From: Limnomonas spitsbergensis
Lineage: Eukaryota > Chlorophyta > Chlorophyceae > Chlamydomonadales
Length of the DNA: 64,000 nucleotides
Reading direction: 5' to 3'
Assembly: GCA_037349105.1 (NCBI GenBank)
Contig: JAYJMM010000100.1
Coordinates: 1,458,501 to 1,522,500 of the forward strand
Below are positions 47,701 through 59,400 of this stretch, piece by piece (the stretch's first letter is position 1; each line of letters opens with the position of its first letter). The notes under the pieces are model-generated. The model searched no databases. It saw nothing but the letters and a program-made list of their open reading frames with translations, and was not told where the DNA came from. The position numbers and the translations under genes were made by a program.

Positions 47701-49472
47701 CCTGTTTTGTCCGCCCCCTTCCTTCAAAGGTCCTCACGTATCTTCTCTTCAGGTCCGACTTCCTGCTGTTCTCCCGCCCCTGTTCCAACCTCGCATCGCG
47801 TGGTCTTCATCTCATCCTTGTTTGCCACAAATCCCCACATGCCCCACTTTTCCAGACTCTTTATTACTATCCTCCCCTCTCCCCCCCTTCTTGAACTTCT
47901 TTCCTCATGCCCCCTTCCAGCATCCAAGCGTCAGTGCTTCATCACATCCTTGTTTACCTCAATGCCCCACAAAACCCCCCGTGTTTCAGCCTCCTCGTGA
48001 CTGTTCTCCCCTCTCTCCCCCTTCTTTAACTTCTTGTTTTCCTCATACCCCCTTCCTGCATCGAAGCACCCGTCTATAGCCGTTATGGTTCAAGTCTCAA
48101 ATACTGACATGAGATCCATATCTAACTTCCATAATTCCCTCCCCCCCTTCTTGCACACTTCCTCCACTTGTCCATCAGTTCTTCATCACGTTAACGTCCT
48201 GAATTTCCCTCCCCCACCCCCTTTCACACTTCCTCCACTTGTCCATCAGTTCTTCATCACGTTAACGTCCTGAATTTCCCTCCCCCACCCCCTTTCACAC
48301 TTCCTCCACTTGTCCATCAGTTCTTCATCACGTTAACGTCCTGAATTTCCCTCCCCCACCCCCTTTCACACTTCCTCCACTTGTCCATCAGTTCTTCATC
48401 ACGTTAACGTCCTGAATTTCCCTCCCCCACCCCCTTTCACACTTCCTCCACTTGTCCATCAGTTCTTCATCACGTTAGCTCCTACGCCCTGGCTGGATGG
48501 TGAGTGCCCCCAACCACTGTTCATTGAAGGGGGGCTCTATCAGGTAATATTCAGCTAATATTTAGCTACATCATATCCCACGTACGGCAGGGCCCGGAGC
48601 AGCAATTCCTACTGGCCGGCCGGTCGGCGTTCGGCTGAAAGCCGGGCAAGGTTTGGTCCCGATCGGCCCAGTGGTGGCTGGCTGGCGGGACACGTTTGTC
48701 ACTCGGCGCCCCGCGCTCAAAATGGGTCTCTCCTCCCGGTCTTCCCCCGCACTCATTTGGCCCGAAGGGGGGATCACGAATGGCTTAGCACACTGCATCA
48801 CTGGTATTATGCACTGCTCTCCAGAATAAAAACTGCCTGTCGGGTGGATGATTAGACACTGACTGCTGTCTCAAAGAACAGCCGAGCGCACCCATTGCCT
48901 GATGCCAGGCCCATCTTCACGAATTGGCTGTTTTGCAAGTGCCCTGGGGCCTGCTCCCCCCCCTCCACACACATTGAGCCACGCGTGCCACTGGGCGCCC
49001 CATGCTGAAAATGGACCCCTTACGGCCTTACGGCCTTTTTTTTTTTCCTGGCCGGAGAGGGGGAACTCGCCTGGCTAAGCATAGGACATGATGATTAATG
49101 TACTGCAGGGGATGTACTACCTTCCCAGAGCACTGGCAAGCATGCGATAATTATTTATTCCCTTCATTGTTTTCGAAATTTTGCTCACTTGTTCCTTGTC
49201 TCTCTGGGTATGCACCGTTTTTAAACTTGCTCCTTGTCTCTCTGTCTTGCACTGCTCTCCCGAAAGATACATGTTTTATATTACCCATAATGATTTCCGA
49301 TATCAGTCCTGTTGTCACCCTTCCCCTGTCTTTCTGAATGTCAGGTAAGCATACGATATTCGGGCGCGTCGCATCCGGCATGGAGGTCGTCAAGCGGCTG
49401 GGCAATGTGCAGACCGACTCTAACGATCGGCCCGTCACGCAGGTCAAGCTCGTGCGGACGCGGCCGATATGA
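44702..49472 (+). CDS. PPIL1: Cyclophilin-type peptidyl-prolyl isomerase, PPIL1 class
   Basis: Exons 44702-44833, 47391-47567, 48463-48499 and 49345-49472 give 157 residues, the normal length for this single-domain class. Start [20 protein letters not shown], then [20 protein letters not shown]. The catalytic core is [20 protein letters not shown] (active-site Arg, Phe, Met, Gln), [36 protein letters not shown] (Trp and His of the ligand pocket) and a VKLVRTRPI end. The usual Phe before HRII is Cys. PPIL1 proteins are nuclear and act in the activated spliceosome. All phases agree. Introns are 2557, 895 and 845 bp, and each carries repeats. The gene is divergent from the SAP gene and 1 kb upstream of the MICU gene. 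Confidence 0.95.
44834..45960 (+). repeat. Left part of cyclophilin intron 1: donor echo and GCATGCA-rich sequence
   Basis: 44947-44980 copies the exon 1 end: GAGGCTGCTTCGACGGCGCC then ATG/GTGAGCTAGCATG, against GAGGCTACTACGACGGCACT, ATT/GTGAGCAGGCATG in the exon. From 44995 to 45550 there are many ATGCATGCA and CATGCAC motifs and a (CA)n tract at 45413-45437. No exon is supported. Confidence 0.75.
45965..46870 (+). repeat. 23 bp minisatellite in cyclophilin intron 1
   Basis: About 38 units of CCGCAGCGTGCCATGCATTT with AC or GC before the next CCGCAG. The unit matches the true acceptor of exon 2 (CCCGCAG then TGCCATCGCATC) except for a CG insertion and CGC/GC change: CCGCAG, TGCCAT and GCAT are in the same order. 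Long His/Cys/Ala reading frames on both strands are repeat artefacts. Confidence 0.9.
47030..47250 (+). repeat. Acceptor-side echoes of cyclophilin exon 2
   Basis: Near 46980-47065, GTAGCCCCGCTGCCCCCGCAG then TGCCATTGTATTATCTGGGA copies the exon start TGCCATCGCATCATCCGAGA. Near 47148-47230, CATCATTCGTGAC, TTCAAGCAGGCGATCCCACC and GGCACAG copy the continuation of the exon. Both break down inside the exon, followed by GCTCAACAATGGCTCCTAAA, which is common to the two. Confidence 0.85.
47568..48462 (+). repeat. Cyclophilin intron 2 with four acceptor echoes (72 bp array)
   Basis: 48168-48462 is a near-perfect tandem array of 72 bp. Each unit has TTCACACTTCCTCCACTTGT, CCATCAG and TTCTTCATCACGTTAACGTCC. 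The last unit runs into the true exon (CCATCAG then TTCTTCATCACGTTAGCTCC). So the upstream units are copies of acceptor plus the first 15 exon bases. 47650-48100 has three looser pyrimidine-rich repeats (TTCATCTCATCCTTGTTTGCC, CCCCACA) of about 130 bp. Confidence 0.9.
48500..49344 (+). other. Cyclophilin intron 3 with dispersed repeat
   Basis: 48535-48720 is the best copy of a dispersed family: TATCAGGTAATATTCAGC, GGCCGGTCGGCGTTCGGC, GGGCAAGGTTTGGTCCCGATC and GGCGGGACACG. Related copies are at 22310-22440, 49825-49990 and 18550-18665. 48690-48780 and 48985-49070 share TGCCACTCGGCGCCCC-like and GGGGGGATCAC-like blocks. 49170-49260 has two TTGCTCCTTGTCTCTCTG units. No exon is supported. Confidence 0.55.
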
Positions 49473-50459
49473 GGACCTGGGAGAAGTGGCTTGCATGGGG
49501 AAAGTGGCTTGCATGGGGAAAGTGGCTTGCATGGCTAGACTTTTTCAGTTGTGATCGAGTGCCCTAAGAACAGCCCTGTCTGCTTTCGATGTCCTTTTAT
49601 ATTGTACTCGAGTGCTTTGAGGGCAGCTGTGTCTCCTTCCGGCAGCTTTTCAGTTGTGCCTGAGGGTCGCCCGGTCTCCTTTCAGCATTTTTCATTTTTT
49701 TCTTCCTCAGGCCTGAGGGGTGAACACGACTGATTGACCTTGCTTTACAGTGAGCATGTGCCCGATTGGGTTTGCGACTTTTAATGGGGGATACCAGGAC
49801 CAGTGTTGTTTTTAGTGAGTGGTTTACCACTATCAGGTACAGTTCAGCTACACTGTGGTCCCCGGCCTCAAGCCCCTGGTGCGGCCAGCCCTGCTGTTTG
49901 GGCCACCGACCGGAGGCCGGTCCAGGTTTGATGGGAATGGGTTGTGGCCCAGTGCTGGCCGCGGGGCGGCCGAGAAAATGTGGTCCGGTAAAATAAACGC
50001 TTACCAGGACCGAGCTGTGGATGTCATATTTTGTCAGGGATGGTATAGGTTTGCGGTCACACAGGTCCCATGGAAAACAGTCCAAGTAGGGGGCCCTGAG
50101 TCGAAGCTTGCGTCAGGCATTTGGCACTGGATAACATCTCTGGATACCTGTGACAACCATGTGTATCCTCTGAGGACCTTGTAATACTAGCTAGGGCTGA
50201 GTTAGTGGGCTGATCCCAAATGATGCGTCAGCACCCCTTGCACTCCCACACATTTCCGCACGGATCCCTTGACCGAACTGTTCCACGGGCCAAACCGTCG
50301 AATCATATTTCCTCAATTCGTCAAGCCAAAGCTCGGCAATCCCCTTCTCACCTGTCAACTCGAACTCAGCACACGCCCCTCCCCTTCTCACCTGTCAACT
50401 CCTGCTCCCGGTCCTCTTCTAGCCATCCCGACAGTGGAGGGCGTGAGGATACTGGCAAA
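49473..50459 (+). other. Cyclophilin 3' region and MICU upstream region
   Basis: 49480-49545 holds three 20 bp units (GGGGAAAGTGGCTTGCATG) right after the stop. 49825-49990 is a copy of the dispersed repeat family. The remaining sequence up to the MICU start is free of satellites. 50340-50405 has a 43 bp direct repeat (CCCCTTCTCACCTGTCAACTC). The promoter of the MICU gene must lie here. Confidence 0.5.
50180..50184 (+). terminator. Possible polyadenylation signal TGTAA
   Basis: TGTAA is the usual poly(A) signal of volvocine green algae. This copy lies about 710 bp after the cyclophilin stop codon and 276 bp before the MICU start, a plausible 3' UTR length for these algae. It is a five-base motif and could be chance. 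Confidence 0.35.
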
Positions 50460-53400
50460 ATGCGCACAACGCGCATTTTGCATCCTTTTTTGAAAGCGCA
50501 AGCTGCAAGATCAGGCCCAGCAGCATGCAACTCGCATCTGATGCCCACTGGCTACTGCAGCGGCCTGCTTGATGCCAGCTTTCCCCTTGCCGCTTCCTCC
50601 GTCACGCTGTTGCGCTTCCTATCGACGCCCCTCGCCTCAAACCGCAGCACATCCACCACCACCACCTCCACCTCATATTCCTATTCTGAAGCTTGGTCCT
50701 GGACATGGCTTCCTGCCGCTGCTGCTGCCGCTGCTGCCGTACCCCTAGTCTTTGCCACCTCAGCATTTGCGGAGTCGCAACCGCCCCCTGTCGAGAATAA
50801 CGGCTTCCTCAGCCTGAAAACGAGGCAGAGGCTTTACTTCGCATACGAGAAGCGGATCAGGTGAGAGACTGAGCGTCTCTGGAAGGAGACCTTGCATGGG
50901 GAGGAGCCGGTGCATGAGCAGTCTCTAGTCAGCCTCGCCCCTGCCACTCCGAGATGTGGATAACTTCTCGCGATATAAGAGGCTATAATTTGCATACAGG
51001 AAGCGTTAACGGTAAGAGACCATGCTGCCATGCATGAGGAGAGGAGTCAGTGCATGAGGAGTTAGCCTGATAGCGAGACGGAGGCTGTTCTTAACATGCA
51101 GGAATTGTGGATGGTGAAAGACCATGTGCTTGGCATGAACAGAGGATTCGGTGGATGCGGGGTGGAGTAAGTGCATGAGGATTCTGCCTGATAGCAAGAC
51201 AGAGGCTGTACTTTGCATATAGGAAGTGTGAACGGTGAGAGGCCATGCGTCCGTGCATGGGGAGAGGAGGCAGTGCAAGCGGACAGGAATCAGTGCATGT
51301 GGGGAGGAGTCAGCCTGAAGACTAGATAGAGGCTATACTTTGCATACAGGACGTGTGAACAGTAAGAGGTCATGCGGCCATGCATGAGGATGGAGTCGAT
51401 GAATGCGGGGGGGAGGAGTCAGCCAAAAACAGATTGAGGCTGTACTTTGCATACTGGAAGTATGACCGGGAAATAGACCACGAGTCTATGCTTGAGTCGA
51501 GGATTCAGTGCATGCGGGCAGGAGTCACTGCATGAGGGAGTGGGAGTTCGCCTCTAAACCTTACAGAGGCTGCTGTACTCGAGCGGTACCCCAAAGCTCA
51601 GCTTTGGTCACCCCAACGCATGGGAGGTGCATGGGTGCATGGCAAAAGACCATGTAAGGGCTTAGGATGATGTAAATGAGGTCAGGGGAGGCAAGGGTAG
51701 GGGAGGCAAGGGTAGGGGAGGCAAGGGGAGGTATCAGCCATAGCCCTCATGTGCATGGAAGCAAGCAACATGGGCATACTGGGAATCGGCCTCATGTGTA
51801 TGGAAGCAAGCAACATGGGCATGCATTAGGGTGAATTGAACCCATCAGCATAGACCTAGAAGTGTGCTGATATCATCAGTGTGTCCCAAAGGATTGACTC
51901 GTAAGCATTTACTCCGATGCATTGACTCGGAAGTATTGACTCGGAAATATTGACTGCAAAGCATTGACTTGGAAGCATTGAATCTGTAGCATTAACTCGT
52001 ATGGAATCTGAAGCATTGACTGTGCAGCATCAACTCGATGCATTGACTCGGAAGTGTTGACTCTGAAATTTGTGTGTAGAGGAGAATCTCCATCTCATCT
52101 CCTCCTCTATCAATGCTTAACCCTTAACCCTGAACCCTAAAGTTTTGAACCCTAAACCATTCTTTCCAGATCACGGAAGTAATGGTTTAGGGTTAAAAGA
52201 CCATTATTTCCGTGGCATGAGGTGTGGTTAGTAGAAAGAAAGAAAGACTACGCACTCCGCCGAAGCATGAGGCGTCAGGACCGCTCGACCCACAGCAGTT
52301 CTATTCCGAAGTAGGATAGCCCGCTCGCGACATTCTGCGGTTCATATGGACGAGGGTGCAGGTTCTAAATCCGGCACGCGCTTCTCCTCACAAGGCCATG
52401 AGTCATTTGGACACATGTTCAGGGGTAACAGCCAATTAAAACCTACCCCCTGCCCTCCTTCACCCATCAGACCCTAAACCCTCCCCTCTCCTCTTCCACT
52501 GCAAGGGAATGAGTCCTATGAAGATGTCTTAAGGATTACAAATATCTGCCCCTCACTCCCCTCCCGTTCCTCTGGAGCCTCAAGAGGGACATCGTCCTTG
52601 AGGATAAAGCTTAGGGGCCTTAACCTTCATCCCCCTCCCCCCCCGCCCTCCTTGTTGGAGACATGAGCCCTTAGGGAAAGGGTTTATGTTACGAACTGCA
52701 AACCCTTTTCCTTTCTCCCCTTCCTTCCTCACAGCGACATTTGGACAAATCCTCTCCTCACCCCCTCCCCCATCCTCCCTGTACAAGACATGAACACATA
52801 GGGCAAGGGGTGACTCTCTAAACCACAAACCCTCTCCCGGGTCACCTGCCTCTAGGCAGGATGTCTGAGACCACCTTCAATTAACCTCCCCTGCCCTCCC
52901 CTCCCCTCCCCTCCCCTCCCCCTTGCTTTTCTTGTAAGCGCCTTCAATCAACCTCCCCTGCCCTCCCCTGCCCTCCCCTCCCCTCCCCCCTTACTTTTCT
53001 CCTAGGGACATGAGCCCTCTGGACAAGGTGTTTGATTACTTCTCCAACCACAGCACCGAGGGGATGAAGGTCATGTCGCCTCAGGTAAAGCCATGAGCCA
53101 TGGCAGTACAATCCGGCGAAACCTGTGCCATACTCCGGCGAAATCCTGTGGCTGTATGGTGCCGTATGGCCACCGTACCTTGGCAGCATAATCCGGCAAA
53201 ACCTGTGCCATATGGACGTATGGTGCTGTATGGTGCTGTTCCTTGCTCCCTTGGTTTACAATCCGGCTTAGACTGTGCCTGATGGTGTCGATTCAGGTGC
53301 TGAGTGTGGGCCCATGCATTAGCTGGCTCTGTAAACCCTCGACCCATTAATCCAATCACGGCATTGAGGGTGTGAGGGCCACTCGCCACATGTATGGAAT

Positions 53401-56400
53401 TGTTGGGGTTAGTGGTTAAAGGTTCAGCTTAGGCATGAAATTCTGGCCCAGGCTGGCTCTAAGAAGACTCAAACCCATTTTTTACAACCAAATGAACGTT
53501 GAGGGCATGAAAGCCACGCGCCACAGGTATGGAGTTGTTGAAGTTTGGGGTTCAGTGTTATCAGCTCAGGCATGGAATTCTGGCCCAGACTGGCTCTCGA
53601 AAACCTCAAACTCGACCCATTTTCCATCATCAAACACGTGAAGGACATGACGGTCATACCCCCTAACTTCCTCATGCAGTTATTGTTGAGGGTTGAGCGT
53701 TAAAGATTGAGGCTTGAGCTTAAAGTATGAACCATGAAGTGGCACTTCATGGCTCTGTAACACGTAAACCCATGTGTGATATGTCCAACCCCCACAATAT
53801 CCCAGGCGTGAAGGTCTGAAGGACACTTCACTTCACTTGCTCAGATAGGGTTGGTTGAGGGGAAGGGTTGTTGTGTAAGTCATGATATGAGCATGCTCTG
53901 ACTGTCACCCTTTGCTCTATACCCTCACATCTTGCTATGACACCCTGTCTGATGCACCCCTTCCCACTTTTTCACACCCCTCCCTCTCTACTCTCATATC
54001 CACCTCTCCAAACCATGGCACTGTCCCAGGAGCCCTTCGCACTATACCCTCACATCTTGCTATGACACCCTGCCTGATGCACCTCTTCCTCCTTTTTAAC
54101 ACCCCTCCCTCTCTACTCTCATATCCACCTCTCCAAACCATGGCACTGTCCCAGGACCTCCTTCGCACTATACCCTCACATCTTGCTATGACACCCTGCC
54201 TGATGCACCTCTTCCTCCTTTTTAACACCCCTCCCTCTCTACTCTCATATCCACCTCTCCAAACCATGGCACTGTCCCAGGACCTCCTTCGCTCTGTCGT
54301 CCCAACGTACCCCGCCTCTCGCTCGTCCAACGACCGAGGAGGGTCACTTGAAGGTGACATGGAGTAAGGGTGGAGTGAAATGCAAGGGGGAGGGGATCAG
54401 GGGGGAAGGGGTAGAGGGGACATGGAGTAAGGGTGGAGTGAAATGCAAGGGGGAGGGGATCAGGGGGGAAGGGGTAGAGGGGACATGGAGTAAGGGTGGA
54501 GTGAAATGCAAGGGGGAGGGGATCAGGGGGGAAGGGGTAGAGGGGACATGGAGTAAGGGTGGAGTGAAATGCAAGGGGGAGGGGATCAGGGGGGAAGGGG
54601 TAGAGGGGACATGGAGTAAGGGTGGAGTGAAATGCAAGGGGGAGGGGATCAGGGGGGAAGGGGTAGAGGGGACATGGAGTAAGGGTGGAGTGAAATGCAA
54701 GGGGGAGGGGATCAGGGGGGAAGGGGTAGAGGGGACATGGAGTAAGGGTGGAGTGAAATGCAAGGGGGAGGGGATCAGGGGGGAAGGGGTAGAGGGGACA
54801 TGGAGTAAGGGTGGAGTGAAATGCAAGGGGGAGGGGATCAGGGGGGAAGGGGTAGAGGGGACATGGAGTAAGGGTGGAGTGAAATGCAAGGGGACTGGGG
54901 GGCGAGACATTGGCTGAAGTATCAGGTAACGCTTGAAGATGAAATTTAAGGGTTCAGTGAAATGAAAGGCGGCTGGGGGCTAGATCAGCAGCTGCTTCTT
55001 TAAAATGAAATTGAAGGGTTCAGTGAATTGAAAGGCGGCTGGGGGCTAGATCAGCAGCTGCTTCTTTAAAAAAGGAAATTAATGGGTTCAGTGAATTGAA
55101 AGGCGGCTGGGGAGTGGGTGGGACCGGGAACCATACGCTGCTATTGGAGCGTTTAAATTGCTGCTGCGTCATCCCACCGATGGAGGGGGGGCACTGGAAA
55201 TGAAAATGAAAGGTGGCTGCTGGGAGTTTGACCAATACCATACATTTTTACTGTCCGTGGCTCGGCTAGCTGCATTCTATGTACTTCCTGGTTATTGTGA
55301 CAAGGTGAAAGCAAGCACCAGTGCCTTTTTCGAAAGGGCCGGACAGAGCGAATCGGAGGGGAACTAGAGACAAGATCCAAAATGGCACCTGAAACCCTAA
55401 AACCCTAAACCCCTGGTTTTCGACTCACCAGGCGAGCGGAAGAGCGAGCATGAGAACGAAGCGGACAAGCCGGACAAGTTCTTCCTGCAGTTCGACCTGG
55501 ACGGGGATGGTGAGGAACATAAGGGGGGAGGTGGAAGGGGTTGGGAGGACGGTGGCGGAAGAGCGATTAGGTTTTGTACTTTTATACTCCATGAAGACAA
55601 TGCAGATTAGCCTTGGAAGTTATTTATCCTTTTTGACAAGGACGGAGGTGGTGGTTACGTTAAGTTTGGCTTGCTGCTATCTATGGGATACCAGGGCGGC
55701 CAATCTGTTTTTTGCCACATTTGTCGTTGTTACGAAGTCTACGCAGCGACCCTAAACCTGTTTCGGAGGGGCCGGGCAGGGCAAACCTGGGGGGGGAACC
55801 AGCGACATGAAGCAAAGCAGAAGCTAAAACCCGCAATAAATTCTGATATACTATACAAGTTTCTGCTGTTGTTACAGTGCAATTTTTCCTGTGTAACATT
55901 CCCTCTTGTCCCCCTGTCACTCTTGTGTGATGGTCACTCTTATGATGTACATGCTTTCTCAACTACACTGCGCTCCTGCTGCTGTTCATGCTGGTTATGA
56001 CAGTGGACGCTTCTGGCCTTCTGCCACTCTGGTTTGGCGATCACCCTGTTTACGAGACATCAATTACACCGAGTTCTTGCTGCTCCTCACGCTGGTCACA
56101 GTAGTGGTCACTCTTGTCTGACTGTCACTCTATTGCTGTACAGGTCTGATCAATTACACCGAGTTCCTGCTGCTCCTTACCCTGGTCAGCATCCTCAAGG
56201 AGGATGTTGGCGTGATCTTTGACATTGTGGACGATGATGATAACGGTGCGATCAGGGGGGAAGGGGAGGAGGGGACTGGGGATCAGGGGGGAAGGGGCAG
56301 AGGGGACTGGGGATCAGGGGGGAAGGGGCAGAGGGGACTGGGGATCAGGGGGGAAGGGGTAGAGGGGACTGGGGATCAGGGGGGAAGGACCAGAGGGGAC

Positions 56401-59400
56401 TGGGGCCCGGGGGGAAAGGGCAGAGGGGACTTAAACCGTAACTTCCGCCCTCTCTACCTGTCCCTTGCTCACTGCCGCCACCCCACTCTGCTCACCAGGC
56501 CCACTTAAGCCTTTCTACCTCCTTCCGTCGGACGGTGTCATTGACACAAAGGAGTTAAAGGGCGATGTATATTCTCTCCCTGCTCCCCCGCTCCTCACTT
56601 TTCCGCTCCCCCACGCTCGTGATCACATTCCTGACCCTCCACCTTCCTGTATGTGTGCAGGTGCTAATGACGTGGAGGAGTTCAATGTCATCACGGCCAT
56701 GATGTCCGCTCCCCGCTCTTCCATTCCCCGCCTTTCCGATTCCGCGCCCCCTGCTCCTTCTCCCATCCCCCCGCGCCCCGCGCTCGTGCATCAAATCTTA
56801 CCCCTCCGCCTGCCTGTATGTGTACAGGCGCTATTGACAGGGAGGATTTCAACAACACTTTGGCCATGATGTCCGCTCCCTGCTCCCCTGAGCATCTTTC
56901 CTCTTCCTAGCTCCTCGCTCCCTCGCCCCCACGGCCCGCGCCCGTACTACTACTCCCCCGCGTCCCGCTCCCTCTCCCACTCCCCCGCGCCCCGCGTTGT
57001 TCTCCCAATCCCCCGCGCCCCGCGCCCGTTCTCCCACTCCCACCATTCTCTGTTCTGCTTATCCTCCGGTACTATTGACGTAAGGGGGGTTCAATATCAT
57101 CATGATCATGATGTCCTCCCGGGCACAGATGTACCCCCTGCACACCAACTCCCCGACCCACAGCTGCCTCACAACTACTCACCCACCCCTGTGCTTTGCC
57201 GCTTGTCTCTCTTTCCGCAAGTGCTATTGACATGGAAGAGTTCAATATCATCTTGGCGATGATGTCCTCCCGAGCGTCCATGTACACCCTGGCCCCGCAT
57301 GTCTCACAACCATTCCCTTACCCATGCTTTGCTGTTTGTCTCTCTTTCTGCAGGTGCTGTCGACGTGGAGGAGTTACGCATCATCATGGCCATGATGTCC
57401 GCTCCTCCGCTACCTGCTCCCTGCTTCCACTCCCGTGCCCAGCGCCCATTCACCCACTCTTACCCCTCTGCTGCTCTGCTTGTCTTCAGGTGCCATTGAC
57501 ATGGAGGAGTTCAATATCATCATGGCGATGATGTCCTCCCGTGCGCACAAGCACTCGTACCAGTACAGCCTCACGCGGCACCACCTCAACGATCCAACGT
57601 AAGTACCATCGTGTGTCAACCCTTAACCCTTAACCCTAACCTTTAACCTGGGTAGCTGAGCAGCAGCCGAGTAGCTAAGCAGATGAGCAAATCAACTGCT
57701 GAGCAGCTGAGCAGCTGAGTAGCTGAGCAACAGCGCAGCAGCTCAGTTGTTGAAAAGCAGCCCTGTAGCTGGGATGCCGTGCAGCAGCTGTATAGCTGAG
57801 CAGGTGAGCAGCTGGCAGCAGAGTATCTGAGCAGCCGAGTAACTGAGCAGCCGGCAGCTGAGTAGCTGGGCAGTAGAGTAGATGAGCAGCTGAGCAGTTG
57901 AGCAGCGGAGCAGCAGCCCAGCAGCTGAGTAGCTGAGAAGCAGCCATGCAGCTCATGAGCCGGCATGATCAAGGTGGGAGCTGCAACCGCACATACCGGT
58001 ATCAAGGTGGGAGCTGCAACCGCACATACCGGTATCAAGGTGGGAGCTGCACCGCACATACCGGTATCAAGGTGGGAGCTGCAACCGCACATACCGGTAT
58101 CAAGGTGGGAGCTGCAACCGCACATACCGGTATCAAGGTGGGAGCTGCAACCGCACATACCGGTATCAAGGTGGGAGCTGCAACCGCACATACCGGTATC
58201 AAGGTGGGAGCTGCAACCGCACATACCGGTATCAAGGTGGGAGCTGCAACCGCACATACCGGTATCAAGGTGGGAACTGCAACCGCACATACCGGTATCA
58301 AGGTGGGAGCTGCAACCGCACATACCGGTATCAAGGTGGGAGCTGCAACCGCACATACCGGTATCAAGGTGGGAGCTGCAACCGCACATACCGGTATCAA
58401 GGTGGGAGCTGCAACCGCACATACCGGCATCAAGGTGGGAGCTGCAACCGCACATACCGGTATCAAGGTGGGAGCTGCAACCGCACATACCGGTATCAAG
58501 GTGGGAGCCGCAACCGCACATACCGGTATCAAGGTGGGAGCTGCAACCGCACATACCGGTATCAAGGTGGGAGCTGCAACCGCACATACCGGTATCAAGG
58601 TGGGAGCCGCAACCGCACATACCGGTATCAAGGTGGGAGCCGCCACCGCACATACCGGTATCAAGGTGGGAGCTGCAACCGCACATACCGGTATCAAGGT
58701 GGGAGCTGCAACCGCACATACCGGTATCAAGGTGGGAGCCGCAACCGCACATACCGGTATCAAGGTGGGAGCTGCAACCGCACATACCGGTATCAAGGTG
58801 GGAGCTGCAACCGCACATACCGGTATCAAGGTGGGAGCCGCAACCGCACATACCGGTATCAAGGTGGGAGCCGCCACCGCACATACCGGTATCAAGGTGG
58901 GAGCCGCAACCGCACATACCGGTATCAAGGTGGGAGCCGCAACCGCACATACCGGTATCAAGGTGGGAGCCGCAACCGCACATACCGGTATCAAGGTGGG
59001 AGCCGCAACCGCACATACCGGTATCAAGGTGGGAGCTGCAACCGCACATACCGGTATCAAGGTGGGAGCTGCAACCGCACATACCGGTATCAAGGTGGGA
59101 GCCGCAACCGCACATACCGGTATCAAGGTGGGAGCTGCAACCGCACATACCGGTATCAAGGTGGGAGCTGCAACCGCACATACCGGTATCAAGGTGGGAG
59201 CCGCAACCGCACATACCGGTATCAAGGTGGGAGCCGCCACCGCACATACCGGTATCAAGGTGGGAGCCGCAACCGCACATACCGGTATCAAGGTGGGAGC
59301 CGCAACCGCACATACCGGTATCAAGGTGGGAGCCGCAACCGCACATACCGGTATCAAGGTGGGAGCCGCAACCGCACATACCGGTATCAAGGTGGGAGCC

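Noticed and set aside
56520..56570. Exon VIDTKELKG as the continuation of EF-hand 2
   Set aside because: No AG acceptor precedes it; it is the most diverged copy of the exon start at 57490, which has a proper acceptor and continues into conserved sequence.
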